Shown here: positions 9,885-18,933 of the stretch, in pieces
Position numbering within the stretch: the first letter of the stretch is position 1
Layout of the letters: every line of letters starts with the position of its first letter
NCBI RefSeq assembly: GCF_030686155.1
Contig: NZ_JAUPEV010000002.1
Span: forward strand, 124,001 to 188,000
Source of the DNA: Helicobacter_J cappadocius
GTDB taxonomy: Bacteria > Campylobacterota > Campylobacteria > Campylobacterales > Helicobacteraceae
DNA: 64,000 nucleotides
Reading direction: 5' to 3'
Program-made: the position numbers and the translations under genes
Notes under the pieces: model-generated
Database searches by the model: none
What the model saw: only the letters and a program-made list of their open reading frames with translations
What the model was told of the DNA's origin: nothing

Positions 9885-10112
9885 TTTATTTCTCCTATAT
9901 ATAAAATTCTACCCCATAAATAATTAATTATTATTTAAGTTTTTATCTTTTATAATCATAAAAGATAATATTTTATTTCTATTCTATACTATTATTAAAT
10001 CCTAACACATTAGAAATAAAAAATCTATTTGTTCTATATCTCTCATAAATAAACTTTATTCATAGAGATGTATTGAAGACTGAATTTAATATGTTATTAG
10101 GAGATTTTTTCA
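9885..10112. promoter_or_regulatory. Divergent tpsB/tpsA control region with two palindromes
   Basis: This 228-bp, very AT-rich region must hold both promoters. It contains a perfect 14-bp palindrome AATAATTAATTATT at 9919-9932, and a perfect 10-bp inverted repeat (TATCTTTTAT, 4-nt spacer, ATAAAAGATA) at 9944-9967. The first resembles the Helicobacter holo-Fur box (TAATAAT-n-ATTATTA) with a two-base centre. Iron control of the exoprotein is therefore possible but not shown. Confidence 0.45.
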
Positions 10113-13100
10113 GTGAGAGGCAATAGGTATCGTTTATTTTTTAGGAACAAATCTTATCCTTATTCTTCTTTTTTATTTAAAAATAAGTCGTTATTGAAGT
10201 GTGAGCGATTCTTTAGGAGTAGAAGTTTCTTTTTCAAACCTTTCATCAACACTAAGCATTTTAAAGTTTCTTTTAAATCCTTGAATTTTTTTGAATCTTC
10301 CTTTAATTATCCTCTAAGGATTCAATTTAAGAGATTTTTCAAACAGTTCTTATCTGCTTTGTTATGTTTTTCTCTTGTATTTTCTCCTATTTTTGCAGAG
10401 CCTATAGCTTCTGTTGCACCTAATGATACCCCTTCAAAAGATTCTATCCCTTCTGCTATTGCCCCTAGTGATGTCTTGAATAATCCTGCCCCATCTTCTT
10501 TGAACCCGATACTCTCCATCGTTCCTGATACTTCAGATGCTAATTATGCTCCTTCTATTGATAAAGCTCCCAATAATATAGAAATCATTAATATCACTTC
10601 TCCAAATCAATTTGGAATTTCCAATAATCATTATCTTGATTTCAATATCAAAGAAGTTGGAGCTATTATTAATAACTCAAATAATCCGATCACTCCTTCG
10701 CAGTTAGGAGGACTCATCACTTCTAATCCTAACTTCGGCGATAAAGAAGCTTCCTTAATCCTCAATCAAGTCACTTCAAGTCATCCTAGCAACCTCTTGG
10801 GTCATCTTGAAGTAGCTGGAAAAGCAGCTGGAGTACTCATCGCTAATCCAAATGGAATCTCTTGTGAGGGTTGTTCTTTTTCTAATGCAACTTCAGTGAG
10901 TTTGACCACAGGTTTTATTCCTCCTTCTGAACTCTCAGCACTCACACAGCTTTCTAGAGAATCTTTGAATTCTCATTTATCAACTCCTTCTACTCTAGCA
11001 CAAGAACTCACTCATAACCTTCATTTTAGAGTTACAAAAGGTCATATCAATATTGATTCACTTAATAGCTTAAATATTCCTTCACTAAATATTCTCTCTA
11101 AATCTTTAAGTGCCTCTCATACTCTCTATGCTAAAAATCTAAATATTATCTTAGGATCTAATGATATCAGCTTGGATCAAAAAGGTGCTTTGCTTTTATG
11201 GCAACCTCTTACAGACAAAAACCCAGATGAACAGAAGACTTCCAAACTCGCTCTTGATGTTGCTTATATAGGTGGCGTGTATGCAAATTCAATTTATCTC
11301 ATTGCTTCAGATGAAGATTCTGTTATTAAAAACTCTGGAATCCTTGCTACTTTTCCTTCTTCTGAAGAAGGAGATGGAGGATTTTATATTGATATAAACG
11401 GACATTTGGCTGTTTCTAGTCCTGAAGCTAAAGCAATCTCTGCAAATGCAAATACTAGCTCTTCTGATGTTTTTAGCACAGATACTAATGATAATATTTC
11501 TAATTCCTCTTCTTTAAATCCTCCTAATGGAATTTATGCGTCCAAATCTCTTAATATCAAAGCAAAATCCTTACAAAATGATTCTGTGATTCAAACACAA
11601 AAGGATTCATCCTTTAATTTACAAGAGAGTTTTATCAATAAGGGTTCGATTATTTCTTGGGGAAACTTAGAGCTTTCTAGCAATTCTTTAGATAATGCTA
11701 AAGCTTTTATTTATGCAAATACTCTTAAAAGCACGACTGAGTATTTTAATAATACGGATTCTTCTTTTATCTTAGCAAAGAGTGTTTTTCTAAATTCAAA
11801 AGAACTAAATAACATCCACTCAATGATTTATAGCGGTGATGAGTTATCTATCAACACAAACAATATCTCCAACATCGCTCACGTTTCTTTGAGAAAAAAG
11901 CTCATCTCACAAGAGCATATTTCACAAGGAGAGTGGAATAAAGCAGCGTCTAATAATGGTTTTAATCCTTTTAGGTTTTTAAAAGATGGAGATAAGGATT
12001 TCACCCGCTCTATTTATCAAGAAATACTTGATACTTCTAATTATTCTCCTTCTATCATAATGAGTGCTAAGAAGCTTTTTATTCAAGCAGATGTATTGAA
12101 CAATCAAAATGCCTCTATCATTTCTCCTATTGCAGAGATTTCTGCCAATACTTTCAATAGTGATATAATACAAGCTAGAGAAATCACTGAAGATAAGGGC
12201 AGGGAAGCAAGAAATTATCAAGATATATGGTATGAGAAAGAATGTCGTGGCATAGACTGGCTTACCTTGTGTATCAAGCAGACAAATGTCAGACACGAAG
12301 TGACAAGATTAAAAGTCTTTGATGATTATTTTAAAGAAAGTTCTTCTTATGCTACTCTTACCTTGCCTAGTTTGGAAGAAGATTTAGCCTTTTATCTTAA
12401 AAATTCCCATGTCTCTTTTTATTCTAATTCTTCAAATGATACAAAAGATAGCTCCATACCCTCAGATAATTCTAGTGCTTCTTTTAGTGTTTCAAACTCA
12501 TTAGAAATATTGGATTCTTCACATTCTTTAGAATTTCTTATTTTTAACCCTTATGATACACTTGCAGTTGTAGATGTTTCTAAAAATCCTTCTATTGCTT
12601 TGAAAGATAGAATCTATACAGATGCTAAGGTATTTATCTCTTCGGATTATTTTTATAATCATTTCAAAAACACCTCTAATGTTTCTGTGTTTTTATCTTA
12701 TCTGAAAAACTCTTCTATGCAATCTAGCTATCTGTCTAGTTTTTATAATTCTAAGTCTTTTTTAAATGAAAGTCTCCATCTTGAAAAACTTGATAGAATG
12801 CTTGCAAGTTATGAAGCTAATCATCTTGCCCATAAGATAGAAATCTTTAAAGAAAACACTCAAGAGTCTTCTTACTCTGATTTTTTTAATCAAAAAGATA
12901 AAGGCATTTTTGCTTCCAAGCTTGATATTACTTCTGCCTCTTTTTATAACAATTCCTATATCTATGCAGAAAATACAAAAATAGATTCTAAAGACAAGCT
13001 TATCAATAAAGGAAGTATCCATTCTAAAGATTTGCTTTTAAGCTCAGAAGGCAGACTTTACCACAGCGGAGAAATTGTTTCTAAGAGTACCATCTTGAGT

Positions 13101-16100
13101 GCGCAAGACATTGATCTTTCTTCTGAAATCAAGAGCTTCAATGCTTATTTGAGCAATTCCAACTCTCCAAAATATTCCCAAGAAACTCTTTTAAAAGTAG
13201 CTTCTATTACCGCAGATAATCTCAATATACAATCCTTTGGAGATGTTTCTGTCTCTGGTGCTGATTTTAAAGTTAAAGATAAGCTATCTTTAGAAGGGGG
13301 AATGGTTTCTATTAATTCAAGAGAGCTAGAAGATAGCTACCAAGACTCTTTTAAACAAACACGACATCTAGCACATCAAAGAAATCATTTCTTTGCTTCT
13401 TCTATTTCTATCAAAGCCAAAGAGAATTTGGATATAGAAGGGAGTGATATATCAGCTCAGGATGATTTACATCTCTATTCAGATGGAGATATTCATCTTT
13501 TAGCTTCTGATGATCAAGATTCTTTGAAAAAAGATTTTTACAGCGAAAAAAAAGGTTTCTTGAGTTTATCTACAGATCACAATTCTACTAAAGAATCATC
13601 TATTTTACAAAAAGACAATGTTTTTAAAGCTTCCAACATACAAATACAAACAAAAGGGAGCATTATAAGCAATGGAGGGGACTATGAAGCAAAAAATGAA
13701 CTCAAAATTCTAGCTGATAAAGATTATATCCAAACAGCTCTTCATAATAGCTATAGCCGTGAAAATTCTAATATCTCTGATAAAAGGGTGTTGGGAATAG
13801 ACTTTTCTGGGGATACCTTAGAAGATAATGCACAATCTCAAAGTTATATTCATAGCACTCTAGCAGGAAAGAATATTTTTATCCAAACAGGGGGAGATAC
13901 CACTTTAACAGGAGTGCAGCTAAGTTCACAAGAGAAAACTTCTATTTTAGTAGGAGGAAGTTTTACTCTTTTGAATCCTAAAAATACTGATGTTCAAACC
14001 ACCAATTCTTCCCATCATAGCTTCGCAGGACTTTTTAGTGATAAAGGCGATAACTATCATCAAGAAATATCCCAAAATTCTAGTTCTATCACAGCAGGGA
14101 GTTTGGACATCAAAGCACATAAAAATATCCATATCTTAGATTCACATATTTCTACTTCAGGTGATGCAATGCTGTTTGCACAAGAAGGAAATATAAATAT
14201 TATCAATGATTATAATTCCATCTCAAGTAAAAGCTCTTCTAATTCAAAAGATTTCAATGGCCTCACCTTCAAATTTGAAGAAAAACTTTCAGCTGGAGTG
14301 GATTTCAAATATGAAAATAAACATTCTGAAGACTTTCAAAAACAAGCACTAGGATCTTTGTTTGACATTGGCGGGAATTTGGTTTTAAAAACAGGAGATG
14401 AAGGGGATATCAATATCATCGCTTCTACTCTCTTAGCTGATAAAAATATTTTTTTAGATTCAAAAAATGTCCATATTTATTCCGCACTTGATTCTTCTAC
14501 CTCTAAAGAACAAAATCTAGAAGGTCATTTGAATATATCACTTAATGTTGGCAATGCTTATGCAGATGTTTATTTCGCTGGAGATAAGTTTTATAAAAGT
14601 TTGGAGAATTTCAACAAGCTAAAAAAACAATACAATCATAACAAAGAGCTCTACAAGCAAGGGAAGATGAGTAAAAATGCTTTAGATGAGTTCAAATATA
14701 ATCTTGGCTTTGCTTCTTTAAATATCGCTAATGCTTCTTTAGCGATGACAAGTTCTGTTTCTGGAGCTGCAAGTGCAGCAAGCACTTCATATGGAACAGG
14801 ATTTTATACCTCTGTATCCTCAAAGATTTCTGGCACACAAAAAAATAAAGACGAACAAAACACCTTTGTGGTTGCTTCTAGCTTAAAAGCAGGAGAGAAT
14901 ATTATCATTCAAGCACAAGATAGTATTTCTCAAATAGGCTCTCACTCTCAAGTAAAAGGTGCTATTGTTTATAAAGCTAAAAATAACATTGATATCCTCT
15001 CTTCTTTAAGTTCGCATCATTTCACCAAAGAAACAAAAGAAATCAGCACAAGCACAAGTTATGGAAATAATGGTTTTAGCTTTGATACAGAAATAGGAGG
15101 GAGTAGGGAGAGAGAAGTTTCTTCTACTTCTGTTATTTCTTCGCTAAAATCACAAAATATTGCATTATTCACTCCAAAAGATATTCATATTAACGGAGGA
15201 GTACTCACTTCAAAAAATGCAGTTATAACAGCAGATAATCTCTCTGTTATCTCTTCTTCTGATTCAAAATACTCTCATATGAATTCTGCTTCTGCTTCTA
15301 CAGGTTATGGAAGTTCTTCTATTAATGGAGGATTCTCAAAGACCAAAGGCAATACTGATAAGCAATGGGTGCAAGAACAATCAGGAATCTTTGCTCAAAA
15401 TCAGCTTAAGCTCAATGTAGCACATCACACTTACCTAGAAGCTGCTTATTTAATTTCAGGTTCAGATGAACTCTTCTTCAATACAGATACCTTCTCTTAT
15501 AAAGACAAAGAAAACAAAGATTATATTTCCTCAAAAGGAATCTCTGTTTCCCTGCAAAGTGATAATCAATTATTCTCACATTCTTCTATCCAAATAGGAC
15601 TTTCTAAAGAAGGAAGTGTTACAGAAGGAAAAACTCTAGCCACATTAGGAAAAGGAGAGATATTTATAGCCAACCCTGATGGTTTGATACACACTATCAA
15701 TAGGGATATCTCTAAAAGCAGTGCTATCACTCAAGATAAAATCACAGCAGCCCTCAATGCAAACGTTCAAATAGATAACCGTCTCTTCAGTCAAAAAGGA
15801 AGAGAGTCTATTTATGAAGACATCATTTCTCTTCCAAATAATCTTATCAAAACCACTAATGGTGTACTCACTTTAGCATTCAATCCCCTTATTAGTGCAA
15901 CTGAAGTATTGTTCAATCCTGATATATCTCTACATGAAGTATTCAATCAATGGAAATCCAACCAAAGTGCAGCTGTAGCAATCAATAACCTCGATAGAAA
16001 AACATTCAATGATCTAAGCAGTGGTCAAGACATCACAGATATAATCGCAGCAATCAAAGGAGAAAACCACGATAGAGTTCATATCTACTATGATGAAACA

Positions 16101-17051
16101 GATGGCGTAAATGGTTTTTATGATAACAAAAACAAACAGATATATCTCAATGCCGCTAACAACATCGCTACTGATACTAAAACTTTCGTTAAAACCTATA
16201 CTCACGAAAATGCTCATAGATTCACTCATAATGACAACATCGCTAATAACGCAGGAAGTTATGGAAATTTCTCTTATCATCTATCAAACTTCTTAGGATT
16301 CTCTCATATCAACACAAAAGGCATACCAACACAAAACAAAGACAATACCACTACCTACACTCCTATCTCTTCTAAACAATGGTATGAAAACCAAATAAGC
16401 AATACAGGATTCAATCATAAAAGCTATCCAACCCTAAACAATGATTTCAATCTAAATAACAACAATCATAAAGACAACAATCCAGATAAACAAAACAATC
16501 CAGATAATTCAGATAACAACAACCATTTTAAAGATATTTTAGATTACAATAATCATCAAGCTTCTTTGGTAGAACAAGAGGATAGGGATAATTTTTTAAA
16601 TCCCATTTGGGATATAGGGAACATAGTATATGATGCACTAGCTTATAGCTATTATAGTATCAAAGGAGACAGGGAAGGTAAGAAAGATTCTCTTATCGAC
16701 CTTACAGCTGATGGAGTTTCTCTTTTTATTCCTTTTATTCCTGCAGGTATTACAAAAGCAACAAGAGGAACATATAAAGCAACTAAGAATATTGCTAAGA
16801 ATGTTCAAAGTCAGACCAAAGAGAGAAAAGTAAATGTGTATCAGCCAGGTGCCCCTAACATAGATGGAAAAATATTCACTAAAAAAAAGGGAAATCAAGG
16901 ATATGTTGATCAAGACGGAAATATCTATCAAAGAGATCGCCAACACAAAGGGTGGGAAGTGTATAACAAAAGAGGGGAACATAAAGGAGAAATTGATCAT
17001 AATGGCAATAAAACAGATGATGCTATAAAAGGAAGAAGGATAAAACCTTGA
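10113..17051 (+). CDS. TpsA/CdiA filamentous haemagglutinin with colicin E3-like nuclease C-terminus
   Basis: The 2312-residue exoprotein is predicted to be exported by the adjacent TpsB. It has a long F/K/R/S-rich N-terminal extension, a hydrophobic segment ending at SPIFA (cleavage after about A95), and a TPS haemagglutination domain (about 150-270) with the NPNGI motif at 245-249 and the CEGC pair at 251-254. A long beta-helical repeat region follows. Near residue 2031 lies an HENAH (HExxH) pretoxin segment, then an N/D/K-rich linker (about 2105-2140). The last 50 residues match the colicin E3 16S rRNase tip: D2275, H2278 and E2282 align with D510, H513 and E517 of E3, and R2308/R2309 sit near E3 R545. 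No VENN boundary motif was found. Start is GTG with AGGAG 9 nt upstream. The role in contact-dependent inhibition is inferred. Confidence 0.92.
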   Translation: MRGNRYRLFFRNKSYPYSSFLFKNKSLLKCERFFRSRSFFFKPFINTKHFKVSFKSLNFFESSFNYPLRIQFKRFFKQFLSALLCFSLVFSPIFAEPIASVAPNDTPSKDSIPSAIAPSDVLNNPAPSSLNPILSIVPDTSDANYAPSIDKAPNNIEIINITSPNQFGISNNHYLDFNIKEVGAIINNSNNPITPSQLGGLITSNPNFGDKEASLILNQVTSSHPSNLLGHLEVAGKAAGVLIANPNGISCEGCSFSNATSVSLTTGFIPPSELSALTQLSRESLNSHLSTPSTLAQELTHNLHFRVTKGHINIDSLNSLNIPSLNILSKSLSASHTLYAKNLNIILGSNDISLDQKGALLLWQPLTDKNPDEQKTSKLALDVAYIGGVYANSIYLIASDEDSVIKNSGILATFPSSEEGDGGFYIDINGHLAVSSPEAKAISANANTSSSDVFSTDTNDNISNSSSLNPPNGIYASKSLNIKAKSLQNDSVIQTQKDSSFNLQESFINKGSIISWGNLELSSNSLDNAKAFIYANTLKSTTEYFNNTDSSFILAKSVFLNSKELNNIHSMIYSGDELSINTNNISNIAHVSLRKKLISQEHISQGEWNKAASNNGFNPFRFLKDGDKDFTRSIYQEILDTSNYSPSIIMSAKKLFIQADVLNNQNASIISPIAEISANTFNSDIIQAREITEDKGREARNYQDIWYEKECRGIDWLTLCIKQTNVRHEVTRLKVFDDYFKESSSYATLTLPSLEEDLAFYLKNSHVSFYSNSSNDTKDSSIPSDNSSASFSVSNSLEILDSSHSLEFLIFNPYDTLAVVDVSKNPSIALKDRIYTDAKVFISSDYFYNHFKNTSNVSVFLSYLKNSSMQSSYLSSFYNSKSFLNESLHLEKLDRMLASYEANHLAHKIEIFKENTQESSYSDFFNQKDKGIFASKLDITSASFYNNSYIYAENTKIDSKDKLINKGSIHSKDLLLSSEGRLYHSGEIVSKSTILSAQDIDLSSEIKSFNAYLSNSNSPKYSQETLLKVASITADNLNIQSFGDVSVSGADFKVKDKLSLEGGMVSINSRELEDSYQDSFKQTRHLAHQRNHFFASSISIKAKENLDIEGSDISAQDDLHLYSDGDIHLLASDDQDSLKKDFYSEKKGFLSLSTDHNSTKESSILQKDNVFKASNIQIQTKGSIISNGGDYEAKNELKILADKDYIQTALHNSYSRENSNISDKRVLGIDFSGDTLEDNAQSQSYIHSTLAGKNIFIQTGGDTTLTGVQLSSQEKTSILVGGSFTLLNPKNTDVQTTNSSHHSFAGLFSDKGDNYHQEISQNSSSITAGSLDIKAHKNIHILDSHISTSGDAMLFAQEGNINIINDYNSISSKSSSNSKDFNGLTFKFEEKLSAGVDFKYENKHSEDFQKQALGSLFDIGGNLVLKTGDEGDINIIASTLLADKNIFLDSKNVHIYSALDSSTSKEQNLEGHLNISLNVGNAYADVYFAGDKFYKSLENFNKLKKQYNHNKELYKQGKMSKNALDEFKYNLGFASLNIANASLAMTSSVSGAASAASTSYGTGFYTSVSSKISGTQKNKDEQNTFVVASSLKAGENIIIQAQDSISQIGSHSQVKGAIVYKAKNNIDILSSLSSHHFTKETKEISTSTSYGNNGFSFDTEIGGSREREVSSTSVISSLKSQNIALFTPKDIHINGGVLTSKNAVITADNLSVISSSDSKYSHMNSASASTGYGSSSINGGFSKTKGNTDKQWVQEQSGIFAQNQLKLNVAHHTYLEAAYLISGSDELFFNTDTFSYKDKENKDYISSKGISVSLQSDNQLFSHSSIQIGLSKEGSVTEGKTLATLGKGEIFIANPDGLIHTINRDISKSSAITQDKITAALNANVQIDNRLFSQKGRESIYEDIISLPNNLIKTTNGVLTLAFNPLISATEVLFNPDISLHEVFNQWKSNQSAAVAINNLDRKTFNDLSSGQDITDIIAAIKGENHDRVHIYYDETDGVNGFYDNKNKQIYLNAANNIATDTKTFVKTYTHENAHRFTHNDNIANNAGSYGNFSYHLSNFLGFSHINTKGIPTQNKDNTTTYTPISSKQWYENQISNTGFNHKSYPTLNNDFNLNNNNHKDNNPDKQNNPDNSDNNNHFKDILDYNNHQASLVEQEDRDNFLNPIWDIGNIVYDALAYSYYSIKGDREGKKDSLIDLTADGVSLFIPFIPAGITKATRGTYKATKNIAKNVQSQTKERKVNVYQPGAPNIDGKIFTKKKGNQGYVDQDGNIYQRDRQHKGWEVYNKRGEHKGEIDHNGNKTDDAIKGRRIKP

Positions 17052-18184
17052 TAAAAAAAAATCCACTTATAATCCCACGATACATACAAAAACAACCTAT
17101 TGATCTGCTTATAGAAAACTATCTAAACAAACAGTTTTATCTGTATGAAATAGATAACGATTTGGAGATTTTACAAAAAGTTAAAATTCCAAAAGACATA
17201 TTTAAAAATTTCGTAGCATTTTTTTCTCGATGGGAGTTTGATGTATTTATGCCTTTTAGATTAAATCAAGATGATTTGGATTTTTTTAAATCTCAAATAG
17301 GGTTTGTAAAATTAGATGTTGATAGTTGTGTAGATGTATTTCTGAACAGTCAGTATGTTAATATTTCTTTTGATAATAATCAAATCCACATAGAAGCTAT
17401 TCCTTTTTCAAAATTACAAACTTTTTCTGAGCTAATACCTAAAGAATTTTTTCCGCAATATAGAGAATGTGACGAAGAACTTAAAATCATTTCTAAAATT
17501 ATCAAAGAAGAAGGGTTTCATAAGACATATTTTATTGGGAGAAGTCTTCATTTAGATTTTATCTATAAATCTGAAGATAGCTATAAAAGAACCATAATTA
17601 AAAATAATATCTACCCTAAGCTTCTTAGAGAATTTTCATATGTATATAAACCAAGTGTTGAGCAGATAGATGACTTTATTAGGGGTGGTGTCATTAAGAA
17701 TAGTTTCATAGTAGATAATTTTATTAACAATAATTATGATGAATTAAGTTTAGGTTATGAAGGTCCTAGATATGCTAAAACAAATAATATCAACCTTATT
17801 CTCCAATACAATAATTACTTTAAAATCTACAAATTAAGTAATATGCAAAGAAAATTAATCAAAAAATATTTTTATAAGCCATTACCTAGTGATCATTTTT
17901 ATCTTGGAATTTTACAAATATCAGAAAATAGTTTTATTATTCCCACTCCTAAAGCGTACCTTCAGATTTATAATGAAGGAGGATACCTTATTATGACCAT
18001 ATTTTTTCCAAGTAATTTCGATCTGAATGAGTTGATAAAGATATTTGGGATGAAGAAAACTAGAGAGGTTCTAACCTCGGATAGTAAGCTTTATCCAGAT
18101 AAAAAACAGCTTTTAAAGATTTCTAAAATAATCAAATTTGATTATTTAGATGATTATTATTATGAATTAGGAGTTACTTTCTAA
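17048..18184 (+). CDS. Probable cognate immunity protein of the E3-like toxin
   Basis: The 378-residue soluble protein is not one I recognise. It begins with TTG overlapping the tpsA TGA by 4 nt, with AAGGA 7 nt upstream, which is the position of a CdiI immunity gene. It is rich in Lys, Ile, Asn and Tyr, lacks a signal peptide and has no membrane segment. At 378 residues it is much larger than the colicin E3 immunity protein (about 85), so it is not a simple Im3 homologue. Directly after its TAA the same frame stays open for another 93 codons, so the gene may be a truncated form of a longer one. Immunity function is inferred from position alone. Confidence 0.65.
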   Translation: MIKKNPLIIPRYIQKQPIDLLIENYLNKQFYLYEIDNDLEILQKVKIPKDIFKNFVAFFSRWEFDVFMPFRLNQDDLDFFKSQIGFVKLDVDSCVDVFLNSQYVNISFDNNQIHIEAIPFSKLQTFSELIPKEFFPQYRECDEELKIISKIIKEEGFHKTYFIGRSLHLDFIYKSEDSYKRTIIKNNIYPKLLREFSYVYKPSVEQIDDFIRGGVIKNSFIVDNFINNNYDELSLGYEGPRYAKTNNINLILQYNNYFKIYKLSNMQRKLIKKYFYKPLPSDHFYLGILQISENSFIIPTPKAYLQIYNEGGYLIMTIFFPSNFDLNELIKIFGMKKTREVLTSDSKLYPDKKQLLKISKIIKFDYLDDYYYELGVTF

Positions 18185-18466
18185 GTACCTTTAGATGAGT
18201 TCAAAGATGAGTTCTTTGAATATATAATGTTCTTAATGCTTGAGGGTAGGTGCAGAGTTGGCAATGAAGTCAAAAAAGATCCCATCAATACACTCCTTGA
18301 TGGAAGCATTATCAATTATGATTTAGATAATGAAGAAAATGCCAAACTCATCGTATCTAGCTGGAAAAGAAGTACTGAAATGTATCCTATCAAAAAAATA
18401 GGAGATGAAAATTATTCTAAGTTATCTGCTTTAAATATTTTCTTTCCAAGTTTTATTAGGGATTGA
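18185..18466 (+). pseudogene. Gene fragment in frame after the immunity gene stop
   Basis: Immediately after the TAA at 18182-18184 the same reading frame continues as VPLDEFKDEFFEYIMFLML and on to a TGA at 18464, encoding 93 residues with normal protein-like composition. The first ATG inside is at 18227 and no ribosome site precedes it. It could be the severed C-terminus of the upstream immunity protein (one nonsense change) or the 3' part of another immunity gene left by recombination. I do not recognise a domain. Confidence 0.5.
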
Positions 18467-18509
18467 TACTGATAAGATAAGAGAGTGTTGGGAATGTTTG
18501 GAACTAAAA

Positions 18510-18665
18510 ATGAAATCTATATTTTGGCTTGAATTTCAGATATATGAGGTTAACTTAAATAGAGAAGGTATAAAAAAACGATATAGTCATCCAAAGTATG
18601 GAGAAATAGAGGTTCATATGGATTCAAAAGGAAATATACATGGGTATCCAACTGGAAGATATTGA
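18510..18665 (+). pseudogene. Short remnant resembling a polymorphic-toxin tail
   Basis: A 51-codon ORF ends in the segment KYGEIEVHMDSKGNIHGYPTGRY (quoted in part: VHMDSKGNIHGYPTGRY), which has the look of the C-terminal tail of a secreted toxin domain rather than of a housekeeping protein. The frame is open upstream for about 15 more codons without a clear start. No promoter or ribosome site is obvious. It sits among other toxin and immunity remnants. The call is inference from composition and position. Confidence 0.3.
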
Positions 18666-18774
18666 ATTAGAAAACTCAAAAGGAATTTCTAATGTTTCAA
18701 AATGTTTATTTGAGGAATATTGATTTGATAATCCATACTTTTGACAGAGATTTAAATAGAATAGGAGATTAGAA

Positions 18775-18909
18775 ATGATATCTTTTTCTGATTATGAAAA
18801 TTCAATTATTGATTATTCGAAAATACCTCTTGATGTAGCTCGTAACCACAATGTATCTAACAATAATTTTTATGATGAAAATTCCTTTGAGAGTATTATA
18901 GGATACTAG
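18775..18909 (+). CDS. Small hypothetical ORF, possible immunity remnant
   Basis: A 44-residue ORF (MISFSDYENSIIDYSKIPLD...) starts at ATG 18775 with AGGAG about 7 nt upstream, better than its neighbours. It lies 24 nt before the membrane-protein gene. A shorter 26-codon ORF (18692-18772) with AAAGGAA in front precedes it. I recognise no family. The good ribosome site suggests this once began a longer gene that was cut short. Confidence 0.3.
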   Translation: MISFSDYENSIIDYSKIPLDVARNHNVSNNNFYDENSFESIIGY

Positions 18910-18933
18910 ATCAAGATCGCAAATAGGGAAATA

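Noticed and set aside
16638..17066. 142-aa ORF on the minus strand opposite the TpsA C-terminus
   Set aside because: It lies wholly antisense to the E3-like tip and is rich in Ile, Phe and Ser as expected for the complement of a Lys/Asn-rich gene. No ribosome site.
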